A stretch of 7,803 nt of DNA from Methanomassiliicoccaceae archaeon. GTDB taxonomy: Archaea > Thermoplasmatota > Thermoplasmata > Methanomassiliicoccales > Methanomethylophilaceae. Both the position numbers and the translations under genes were made by a program. The notes beneath the pieces were generated by a model. The model was not told where the DNA came from, did not search any database, and saw nothing but the letters and a program-made list of their open reading frames with translations. The stretch lies in assembly GCA_009778275.1 (NCBI GenBank), contig WRKC01000063.1:1-7803 (forward strand). Direction: 5' to 3'. This document shows, one piece after another, positions 1 to 5,446 of this stretch; within the stretch, counting starts at the first letter, position 1, and every line of letters begins with the position of its first letter.

Positions 1-1572
1 CAATATCGTGAGGTCGTGCTGCCCACTGACGTAGATCTCGGGGGCGGTGGTGGCAGTATTCAAGGCCACCATACAGTTGACAAGTTTTGTCTCGTCACCT
101 CCGTTGTACATCCCTCCTCCTGTTAAAGCGGTGTTATTGATGATCGTACAATTGGTGAGCGTCGGACCGCTGGTACCGTTGCTTTTATACAATCCGCCGC
201 CGAATGTAGTGGCTTCGTTGCCCGTGAAGGTACAGTTCGTGATCGTCGGGCTGCTGTAGTCGCTGTTGTACATCCCGCCGCCATAATCGGCTTTGTTGCC
301 CGTGAATTTGCTGTTTGTGACCGTCGGGCTACAATTGACGTTGTACATCCCGCCACCGAATGTAGTGGCTTCGTTGCCCGTGAAGGTACAGTTCGTGATC
401 GTCGGGCTGCCGTAGTCGCTGTTGTACATCCCGCCGCCATGATCGGCTTTGTTGCCCGTGAATGTGCTGTTTGTGACCGTCGGGCTACAATTGACGTTGT
501 ACATCCCGCCGCCGTAACCAGCTTCGTTGCCCGTGAATGTGCAGTTCACAATCGTCGAGTTGGTGCTGTAGTTTAACATCCCGCCGCCGGAAACAGTGGC
601 TTCGTTGCCCGTGAAGGTACAGTTCGTGACCGTCGGGCTGCTGTTGTCGCTGTTGTACATCCCGCCGCCGTAACCAGCTTCGTTGCCCGTGAATGTGCAG
701 TTCACGATCGTCAAGCTGCTGCCGCTGTTGTACATCCCGCCACCAGACGCAGTTGAGTCTGTGGCTATATTCCCGTTGTATGTGCAGTTCACGATCGTCA
801 AGCTGCTTCTGATATTGCCCATCCCGCCGCCGTTGCCGGCTTTATTGTCTGTGAAAATACAGTTCGTGACCGTCGAGCTACTGTCGCCGTTATACATCCC
901 GCCAGCTAAAGCAACGGCTTCGTTGCCAGTGAAGGTACAGTTCGTGACCGTCGGGCTGCTGTTGTCGCCGTTATACATCCCGCCGCCGAAAACATCGGCT
1001 TCGTTACCCGTGAATGTGCAGTTCGTGACAGTCGGGCTGCTGCTGTTGTTGCGCATCCCGCCGCCGTGATAAGCATATCCCTTTGTGATAACGGCGTTCT
1101 GCAGACAGGCGGTCGCTCCCACACCGGTATTGGAAAACACACCTGTCGTGTCGTTACCAGAAAAGACGGTATTGGTCGAGGGGGTCGCTATGTTCTGATT
1201 GTAAGTAGGCGCTAAGCCGCTTTCAGTACCCGCGAATCCGCCTGTGATCGTCACTCCGTCCTTCAGACTGAATATGCCGAGTGCGGATGCGTCATACGTG
1301 CCGATGGCCACAAGCACGTACGCCTGGGTGTTGCCGTGGGCGGTCGACCAAGAGGCCGCATCATTGACCGCGGCCTGCGGGTTCGAGTACACTTTGACCA
1401 TATCGCTCCACTGCGTGCCGGTTCCGACATAAAAACAATTGTCCGCCTCTCCCGCCTCCGCCGCAGGGCCGACTATCGCCGCCGCGGCGAGGAACATCGA
1501 TGCCATGAGCACTGCGGCAGATACCAATTGCAGAATTCTCTTTTCTTTGGTTTTGTTATTGTATATTCTCAT
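1..1572 (-). CDS. Secreted parallel beta-helix repeat (adhesin-like) protein, partial (3' end outside window)
   Basis: The frame is open for 524 codons from the ATG at 1572 to the window edge, with no stop, so the C-terminus is missing. Residues 1-40 form a Sec signal peptide: a basic start (KTKEKR), a hydrophobic core rich in Ala, Leu and Met, and an AEA signal-peptidase-like site at 38-40. Residues about 45-169 are a lead-in domain with the GGFAGTE motif usual before such repeats. Residues 170-510 hold 13 units of 25-29 residues with the consensus GGGMYN-x-SSPTVTNCTFTGNEA, typical of right-handed beta-helix proteins (Chlamydia Pmp-like repeats; adhesin-like proteins of methanogens). The protein is presumably exported and displayed on the cell surface; binding to hosts, other cells or glycans is inferred only. 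Any C-terminal anchor would lie outside the window. The signal peptide decides the start, because the SD match is poor. Confidence 0.9.
   Translation of the reverse strand, partial: MRIYNNKTKEKRILQLVSAAVLMASMFLAAAAIVGPAAEAGEADNCFYVGTGTQWSDMVKVYSNPQAAVNDAASWSTAHGNTQAYVLVAIGTYDASALGIFSLKDGVTITGGFAGTESGLAPTYNQNIATPSTNTVFSGNDTTGVFSNTGVGATACLQNAVITKGYAYHGGGMRNNSSSPTVTNCTFTGNEADVFGGGMYNGDNSSPTVTNCTFTGNEAVALAGGMYNGDSSSTVTNCIFTDNKAGNGGGMGNIRSSLTIVNCTYNGNIATDSTASGGGMYNSGSSLTIVNCTFTGNEAGYGGGMYNSDNSSPTVTNCTFTGNEATVSGGGMLNYSTNSTIVNCTFTGNEAGYGGGMYNVNCSPTVTNSTFTGNKADHGGGMYNSDYGSPTITNCTFTGNEATTFGGGMYNVNCSPTVTNSKFTGNKADYGGGMYNSDYSSPTITNCTFTGNEATTFGGGLYKSNGTSGPTLTNCTIINNTALTGGGMYNGGDETKLVNCMVALNTATTAPEIYVSGQHDLTIL
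43..1065 (-). repeat. Thirteen tandem beta-helix repeats, 75-87 bp each
   Basis: These are coding tandem repeats. Each unit opens with GGG (once AGG), then M/L-x-N/K, a variable serine/asparagine stretch, a TVTNC- or TIVNC-type strand, the core FTGN, and a short variable turn. Units alternate mostly between 25 and 27 residues, with one of 29. The Asn/Cys ladder (TNC) and the Gly-rich turn fit a stacked beta-solenoid. Variation is concentrated in the turns after GNEA and after MYN, which would be solvent-exposed loops. Confidence 0.9.
196..507 (-). repeat. Near-identical 156-bp tandem duplication inside the adhesin gene
   Basis: Positions 196-351 and 352-507 align without gaps and differ at only four bases that I can count. 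Each copy carries one 25-residue and one 27-residue repeat (52 codons). Three of the four differences change an amino acid (Ser/Gly, Tyr/His, Lys/Thr) and one is silent. Neighbouring repeats are much more diverged, so this pair looks like a recent unequal-crossover or slippage event that kept the frame. Confidence 0.93.
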
Positions 1573-1761
1573 TTAGAATGACCATCCTGTATGCGACTTT
1601 TTTTGAAAAATGATATTCAAAGGAACTTTTCGAAGAGTGCTTTCGTAACATCTGTCCCTTTCAGAACGGGAAACGGACGGATGTGCAAAATGACACATCC
1701 GTTCTGCACGTAACCTTACTAACTCACAAGTAGTTATTAAGCGCACAATTTCCTCCCCCAT
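1573..1761 (-). CDS. Possible upstream ORF / leader peptide of the adhesin gene (doubtful)
   Basis: This 62-codon frame starts with ATG at 1761, or with GTG at 1746 preceded at 5 nt by GGAGG (itself inside the GGGGGAGG at 1760-1753). It ends in TAA at 1575-1573, directly joined to the ATG of the adhesin gene and in the same frame. The TATA-like box at 1781-1789 lies about 24 nt upstream of the ATG. The product is basic and matches no family I know, and its composition (many Arg, Cys, Ser, His) is not clearly protein-like. It also contains the 1677-1702 inverted repeat. It may be chance coding in a long 5' leader, or a regulatory upstream ORF. Confidence 0.2.
   Translation of the reverse strand: MGEEIVRLITTCELVRLRAERMCHFAHPSVSRSERDRCYESTLRKVPLNIIFQKKSHTGWSF
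1677..1702 (-). promoter_or_regulatory. 9-bp perfect inverted repeat in the adhesin leader (hairpin)
   Basis: ACGGATGTG at 1677-1685 is matched exactly by CACATCCGT at 1694-1702, around an 8-nt loop. A second complementary pair, CAGAACG at 1662-1668 and CGTTCTG at 1700-1706, overlaps the right arm. The transcript could therefore extend the stem by about four pairs or switch between two pairings. It lies about 100 nt before the adhesin ATG. It could be an RNA regulatory hairpin or a protein-binding palindrome. Confidence 0.5.
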
Positions 1762-1780
1762 ACAAGTACGTTATAAAGGC

Positions 1781-1789
1781 TATTTAAAA
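1781..1789 (-). promoter_or_regulatory. TATA-like box for the adhesin transcript
   Basis: The minus strand reads TTTTAAATA here, close to the archaeal TATA consensus, with a second AT-rich TTTATAA a few bases downstream (1777-1771). Transcription would start near 1755-1760, giving an untranslated or upstream-ORF leader of about 185 nt before the adhesin ATG. The box was found by eye and is the best candidate in the region. Confidence 0.45.
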
Positions 1790-1846
1790 CGAATCCTGTT
1801 TAGCCATCACTCGTCGGATGACCGATAAGGGCGGATCAAGAACATG

Positions 1847-1863
1847 GTGTGAAGGCATCACAC
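1847..1863. repeat. Short inverted repeat GTGTGA-N5-TCACAC
   Basis: A perfect 6-bp inverted repeat with a 5-nt spacer lies about 58 bp upstream of the adhesin TATA-like box and 52 bp past the stop codon of the YkgJ-family gene. It could be an operator half-site pair or a weak 3'-end hairpin. No T-run follows it on either strand. Confidence 0.4.
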
Positions 1864-1888
1864 AATGATGGGTATTCACGATGAATAG

Positions 1889-1908
1889 CGGGCGGCCCGA
1901 TATATCGG
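1889..1908 (-). terminator. Overlapping palindromes after the pyrC operon; possible 3'-end structure
   Basis: Starting 6 bp past the TGA of the YkgJ-family gene there is a perfect 12-bp palindrome (CCGATATATCGG, 1897-1908), overlapped by a GC-rich inverted repeat (CGGG-CGG-CCCG, 1889-1899). They are placed where a transcript end is expected, but no clear T-tract follows, so a terminator role is weakly supported. A binding site is equally possible. Confidence 0.25.
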
Positions 1909-1914
1909 AGGCGG

Positions 1915-3033
1915 TCAGACAAAGGCACCGATCGTCGGCGCGTCCAGCCTGTCCATGTCATAGAAGATAATCGCTTCCCTTATCCCTCTCTCGCCCATAC
2001 CGGTTCCGGCGAAATGATCTATGAGGGATGCTCTCCACATAATATCCAGTATTGCCGTTGAAAGGCACCCGTAGTATGCGTTCGCCATATCGTCCTCGTA
2101 TCCTGTGGCATCCATGAGGCTGAACACGTTCCCCAAGAAGCTGTCCCTTTGATTAAGGACGGAGATATATTCCTTAAGGACCTCTCTTCCGCCCTGGTCG
2201 AGCGGCTTTATCCTGATCTCTTCCGCCCTGACCGTGCCTTTCTTTGTAAGGTCGCCTTCGTCATCGAGCACCATCCAATCTATCCTCCCGGACACTGTGT
2301 CAGCGAGGAAGATGTTCCAGTTCCGGTCCTCTCCGCAATATACCGGCGCGTTGACCGGGTCTGCCGAGGCCATCGATTCCAGGGCGGTCTCCATCGCCGC
2401 CTCGTTGAGCTCATCCATGTCCGCGGGTTCCTCCTTTATGCCTTCGAGGGTCATGACCGGTTCCGTCATGGTCATCCCCATCACGCTGCCTACGTATGCC
2501 GGGTCCGTGAACCTGTCGAGATTCTCGCTGACCGATCTTCTTATTTCCTGCGGGTCTCCCATCACGCCGGCCTCTTTGCAGTTGCGGTAGAATTCGGAAT
2601 AGACCTCTCCCGCCTCTTTCACTGCCCTTCTTATCCTGCCGTCCGCTTTGAGGACCAGCTCTTTCGCTTCCGTCTCCGCGTCCGCGCCTTTCCCCGTCCA
2701 GACGCCTCTGCATGACAGGTCCAGCTCCACTTTGACCCTGTCGCCGACGTGGATGTGGTACGGGAACTGTCTGCAGTACGCCGGCCTGTTCCCGTATACG
2801 TCGCATCTGCGCCCGTTGAGGAAAACGCATGAGCCTCTGCCCTTTTTCAATGCGAGAGCGAGGTACGGCTCGGGGCCTTTGCTTCTGACCAAGGCCTTCG
2901 GGTGGCCCTTCTCGAAAAAGTGTCTCTCTTCGGAAAGGACCTCCGGCTGGCATAGACAGCATAGTCCGCAGCCCTCCGGGCACTCGGCCTTCTTCCCCCT
3001 CACTTCAGAATAATCAACTTCTATTTCCGCCAT
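1915..3033 (-). CDS. YkgJ-family Cys-rich (CxxCxxCC-type) putative metal/Fe-S binding protein
   Basis: The product has 372 residues from the ATG at 3033. An ATG two codons upstream (3039) is also open, but the SD-like GGAAGG lies 6 nt before 3033 and directly abuts 3039, so 3033 is preferred. The N-terminal third carries the cysteine pattern of the zinc/iron-chelating YkgJ (CxxCxxCC) family: C18-x3-C22-x2-CC(25,26)-x-C28, then C69, C77 and C87 inside a CDVYGNRPAYCRQFPY-like segment, and C108. The extra C28 and the long acidic C-terminal region (about 115-372) go beyond the usual small domain. That region shows no motif I recognise. The protein lacks a signal peptide and is probably cytoplasmic. 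The gene overlaps the end of pyrC by 20 nt, implying coupled translation. A metal or Fe-S role is family-based; the substrate is unknown. Confidence 0.85.
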   Translation of the reverse strand: MAEIEVDYSEVRGKKAECPEGCGLCCLCQPEVLSEERHFFEKGHPKALVRSKGPEPYLALALKKGRGSCVFLNGRRCDVYGNRPAYCRQFPYHIHVGDRVKVELDLSCRGVWTGKGADAETEAKELVLKADGRIRRAVKEAGEVYSEFYRNCKEAGVMGDPQEIRRSVSENLDRFTDPAYVGSVMGMTMTEPVMTLEGIKEEPADMDELNEAAMETALESMASADPVNAPVYCGEDRNWNIFLADTVSGRIDWMVLDDEGDLTKKGTVRAEEIRIKPLDQGGREVLKEYISVLNQRDSFLGNVFSLMDATGYEDDMANAYYGCLSTAILDIMWRASLIDHFAGTGMGERGIREAIIFYDMDRLDAPTIGAFV

Positions 3034-4285
3034 AAACATCCTTCCCTGTCCTGTCCCCGCAGAATTCCCCGCCGTTGATCTGGACCTCTCCTCCTACGAT
3101 CACCGTCTCGGGGAATACCGCCTCCCATCCGCCATAGGGCGTATGTCCGGCCTTGCTATGAAGCTTTCTTATGTCGATGTCGGTGAATTTTCTCATATCG
3201 AAGACCGCAAGGTCCGCGTCGTATCCTTCCCCGATCTTCCCCTTCTTCATCCCAAAGGATGCCGCCGGCGTCTCGGAACCCATGGACACCGCCTGAGATA
3301 AGGGGATCGCGTTCTTTCTCACCATGTTCATGACAATCGGGATCGTGGTCTCCACCCCCGGGATCCCGCTCGGAGCGGAATCGAAGTCCTGGGACTTGTC
3401 CGATACCGTATGCGGGGCATGGTCGCTTCCGAACATCGATATCTTCCCGTCGATGAACGCTTTGTACAGCTTGTCCCTTACGGCCGCGTTCCTTATCGGG
3501 GGATTGACCTTGTATTCCGACGATGAGAACCTGTCCGGTTCAAAGAACAGGTGGTGCAGAGTGACCTCTGTTGTGAAACCGAGGTCGTTCGCCATCTCCA
3601 CGCTTTCCGCGTTCGTATTATGGCAGATGTTCATGCTCATCCCCCGGAACCTTGACAGTCTCCTCATGGCATTGATCTCCGCCTCCACCGGACGGTTCCT
3701 GAGATGGTCCCTGCAGTCCCTCTCCGGTTCTTTGAGTATCATGCTGTCGTCCTCGGCGTGGACGCTTACCCTCTTGCCTGTCGCAAATATGTCGCGGAGC
3801 GCCACCCTTATCTCAACATCATCGTTCAGCAGGATCTTCCCTGTGGTTGAGCCCATGAAAAGCTTGAATCCCGGGACCAGCGGCGCCATCAGGCCCGCAT
3901 TGCATCCGGGCGTCACCGCCGCGAACAATCCGTAATCGACGTATGACCTGCCGCGGATGCGGTCCTTCTTTTCAAGCACCGTGCCGACATCCGTCACCGG
4001 CGGGACCGTGTTTGGCATGTCCAGCACGCATGTGACCCCTCCGTGCACCGCAGCGGCGGTGCCGGAAAGGAAATCTTCCTTTTCCGTCATCCCCGGATCC
4101 CTGAAATGAACATGCGGGTCCACTGATCCGGGGAGGATCACTCCGCCCGGAACATCGATCCTTTTCTCTCCTCCGCGGATCGAGCTCTTTACCTCCGATA
4201 TCTTTCCGCCGGAGATCCCTATCTCGGAATATTTTATCTGTCCGTCTACGAACGCTCTTCCGCATACAACAAGATCGAAGCTCAT
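3014..4285 (-). CDS. pyrC: Dihydroorotase
   Basis: The 423-residue product is an amidohydrolase that interconverts carbamoyl-aspartate and dihydroorotate, the third step of de novo pyrimidine synthesis. Visible signatures are DPHVHFRDPG (metal ligands H58 and H60, substrate Arg R62), PNT at 91-93 (N92), K141 in GFKLFMGSTTG as the likely carbamylated bridging lysine, H176 in SVHAED, H222 in CHNTN, and D288 in GSDHAPH. The C-terminal DADLAVFD and the final beta strands complete the composite barrel/beta-sandwich fold. Length and motifs fit a complete, active enzyme. It starts 4 nt after the stop of the AMMECR1 gene and its 3' end overlaps the next gene, so it sits inside a translationally coupled operon. 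Hydantoinase or allantoinase are related alternatives, but the FRDPG and SDHAPH context favours dihydroorotase. Confidence 0.93.
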   Translation of the reverse strand: MSFDLVVCGRAFVDGQIKYSEIGISGGKISEVKSSIRGGEKRIDVPGGVILPGSVDPHVHFRDPGMTEKEDFLSGTAAAVHGGVTCVLDMPNTVPPVTDVGTVLEKKDRIRGRSYVDYGLFAAVTPGCNAGLMAPLVPGFKLFMGSTTGKILLNDDVEIRVALRDIFATGKRVSVHAEDDSMILKEPERDCRDHLRNRPVEAEINAMRRLSRFRGMSMNICHNTNAESVEMANDLGFTTEVTLHHLFFEPDRFSSSEYKVNPPIRNAAVRDKLYKAFIDGKISMFGSDHAPHTVSDKSQDFDSAPSGIPGVETTIPIVMNMVRKNAIPLSQAVSMGSETPAASFGMKKGKIGEGYDADLAVFDMRKFTDIDIRKLHSKAGHTPYGGWEAVFPETVIVGGEVQINGGEFCGDRTGKDVYGGNRS

Positions 4286-4289
4286 GGCA

Positions 4290-4871
4290 TCACTTCTTCA
4301 CGACCTCCCCTCCGGGCGACGTCTCCGAGAATATCTCCCCGCAGAACGCCTCCACGGTCACCCCCGGCTCCTTCCATGCGCCGGGTCCGAATCCCGCCTT
4401 CATCGACAGGTGCCTCATGAACTCTTCCGCTCCCCATCCGAACTCCACCGGGACCTGGGGGAGAAGAAGCCCTCTCCTGCCTTTGTATGAGAGTATCAGC
4501 CCGTCCCTGCCTATCATGATCTTGGACAAAAGCTCCTCCGGCGAACCGTACTGCACCATCTCCGGAGGCGTCAGGACCGTCACCTCGAAAGTGCATCCTT
4601 TCGCTTCCTCGAACGTCAGGTCCATGAATCTCGGGTCGTGGCATGCGGCTATGGCAGACATCCTGATCGCATCCTTGAGCGGCAATACCGGTTCGGGGTA
4701 CCCTATGCAGCCTCTCAGGTCCCCGGAAGGGTATTTGGAGATGGTGACGAACACCCCTTTCTTCTCTGAGAACCATTCCGGGAGAGATGTCTCTGCGGTT
4801 GCCCCGTTCGTCTCCGCCTCCGCGCAGCGCCTTGCCGCCGCAACAGCGGCGGTGCCGTCCTTGAGGTCCAT
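4290..4871 (-). CDS. AMMECR1-domain protein
   Basis: The 193-residue product belongs to the AMMECR1 family (TIGR00296; archaeal PH0010-like), conserved in archaea and eukaryotes but of unknown reaction. The hallmark LRGCIGY lies at 52-58, with the invariant Cys at 55. It is followed by an alanine-rich helix ending in HDPRF (78-82), FEVTVLTPPE (95-104), and GRDGLILSYKGRRGLLLPQVP (121-141). Length matches the single-domain family. In many genomes AMMECR1 accompanies MEMO1 and a radical-SAM gene; neither is seen here. It starts 1 nt after the stop of the coiled-coil gene and ends 4 nt before pyrC, so co-expression with both is likely. Its own SD sequence is weak, consistent with coupling. Confidence 0.92.
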   Translation of the reverse strand: MDLKDGTAAVAAARRCAEAETNGATAETSLPEWFSEKKGVFVTISKYPSGDLRGCIGYPEPVLPLKDAIRMSAIAACHDPRFMDLTFEEAKGCTFEVTVLTPPEMVQYGSPEELLSKIMIGRDGLILSYKGRRGLLLPQVPVEFGWGAEEFMRHLSMKAGFGPGAWKEPGVTVEAFCGEIFSETSPGGEVVKK

Positions 4872-4872
4872 C

Positions 4873-5385
4873 TCAATCGCTTTCTTTCTCTGCCGAGGAG
4901 GTCTTCTGTTTGGCAGACGAAGAGGATTTCTTCTTCGGCACGGGCTTGATCTCTATCTTTTCCGGACCGGAGGTCTTCGACCTTCCGGCGCCGGAGGTGT
5001 TCCCCGCGGCGCCTTTCCTTGCCTTTTCCGCCTTGTCGGCCATATCCTTTATGTTATCCGGGATCGGCATCGCTTTCATCAGAGCGGTCATCGCCATCAC
5101 GAACTCCATGCCCATCGCCATGAAGTGCCTCTGCACCTCTGGGTCTGTGAATGCGTTGAAGGTCTCCTGGGCGGCATCCTTGGCCTTCTTTTTCTGCTCC
5201 TTCGCAAACTCCTCCGACCTTTTGCACTCTTCCTCGAATGTGCCCTTGAAAAAATCCTTCTCTTCCTTGAAGAAGTCGTTCATCATCTCCCTCTCCTCTT
5301 TGAAGAGTCTCTCTATCATCTCTTTGTTGTCCCTCAGGAACTTCTCCAACATGGGATCTACGTAACTTTTGTCCTTCTCACTCAT
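4873..5385 (-). CDS. Hypothetical protein: hendecad coiled coil, Met-rich helix, basic Ser/Lys tail
   Basis: I do not recognise this 170-residue family. Residues about 15-80 are a very charged helix in which the pattern x-F/L-F-K/E-E-E recurs every 11 residues (registers beginning near 15, 26, 37, 48, 59 and 70). That periodicity is typical of hendecad coiled coils or of amphipathic helices that lie on membranes. Residues about 86-109 form a hydrophobic helix with seven Met in about 20 positions. From about 115 to the end the chain is low-complexity, with Ser, Lys, Ala and Gly, and probably disordered. There is one cysteine (C54) and no signal peptide. The start is well supported: GGAGG at 5397-5393, 7 nt before the ATG. 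It is the first gene of the pyrC unit, with a TATA-like box 50 bp upstream. Confidence 0.85.
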   Translation of the reverse strand: MSEKDKSYVDPMLEKFLRDNKEMIERLFKEEREMMNDFFKEEKDFFKGTFEEECKRSEEFAKEQKKKAKDAAQETFNAFTDPEVQRHFMAMGMEFVMAMTALMKAMPIPDNIKDMADKAEKARKGAAGNTSGAGRSKTSGPEKIEIKPVPKKKSSSSAKQKTSSAEKESD

Positions 5386-5435
5386 TTTGACCCCTCCGCT
5401 TTGCGCTTGTCTGAATACAAGAGGGCGGTCATAAG

Positions 5436-5446
5436 ACTTAAAAAGT
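5436..5446 (-). promoter_or_regulatory. TATA-like box for the coiled-coil / AMMECR1 / pyrC / ykgJ-like operon
   Basis: The minus strand reads ACTTTTTAAGT, which overlaps the stop codon of the ArsA-like gene. A start of transcription about 25 nt downstream (near 5416) would leave a short leader containing the GGAGG at 5397-5393. Spacing fits archaeal promoters well. Read-through from the ArsA-like gene remains possible because no strong terminator is visible in the 52-bp gap. Confidence 0.55.

Larger units (their letters stand above)
1573..1914. other. Intergenic region between the YkgJ-family gene and the adhesin gene
   Basis: This 342-bp stretch holds no convincing conserved gene. In transcription order (right to left) it contains two GC-rich or palindromic inverted repeats just after the upstream stop codon (1889-1908), a short hairpin (1847-1863), a TATA-like box (1781-1789), a weak ORF starting with a strong SD-like sequence (1573-1761), and a 9-bp perfect inverted repeat (1677-1702). 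It therefore probably combines the 3' end of the pyrC operon with the promoter and leader of the adhesin gene. Confidence 0.6.

Noticed and set aside
196..507. CRISPR-like array
   Set aside because: The repeats are continuous, coding, of variable length and without unique spacers, so they are protein repeats.
47..1142. Several long open frames antisense to, or in another frame of, the adhesin repeats (e.g. 47-259 and 683-1069 on +, 123-440 and 906-1142 on -)
   Set aside because: They exist because the repeats lack stop codons in several frames. Only the minus frame from 1572 has a signal peptide and a meaningful beta-helix pattern.
2149..2983. Plus- and minus-strand frames overlapping the YkgJ-family gene (2149-2715 +, 2411-2983 -)
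   Set aside because: They are alternative frames of a gene with clear cysteine motifs. Their translations are Arg/Pro/His-rich and match no family I know.
1915..5385. A new defence or mobile system in the central operon
   Set aside because: The genes belong to metabolic or widely conserved families; no nuclease, transposase, integrase or toxin-antitoxin signature is visible.
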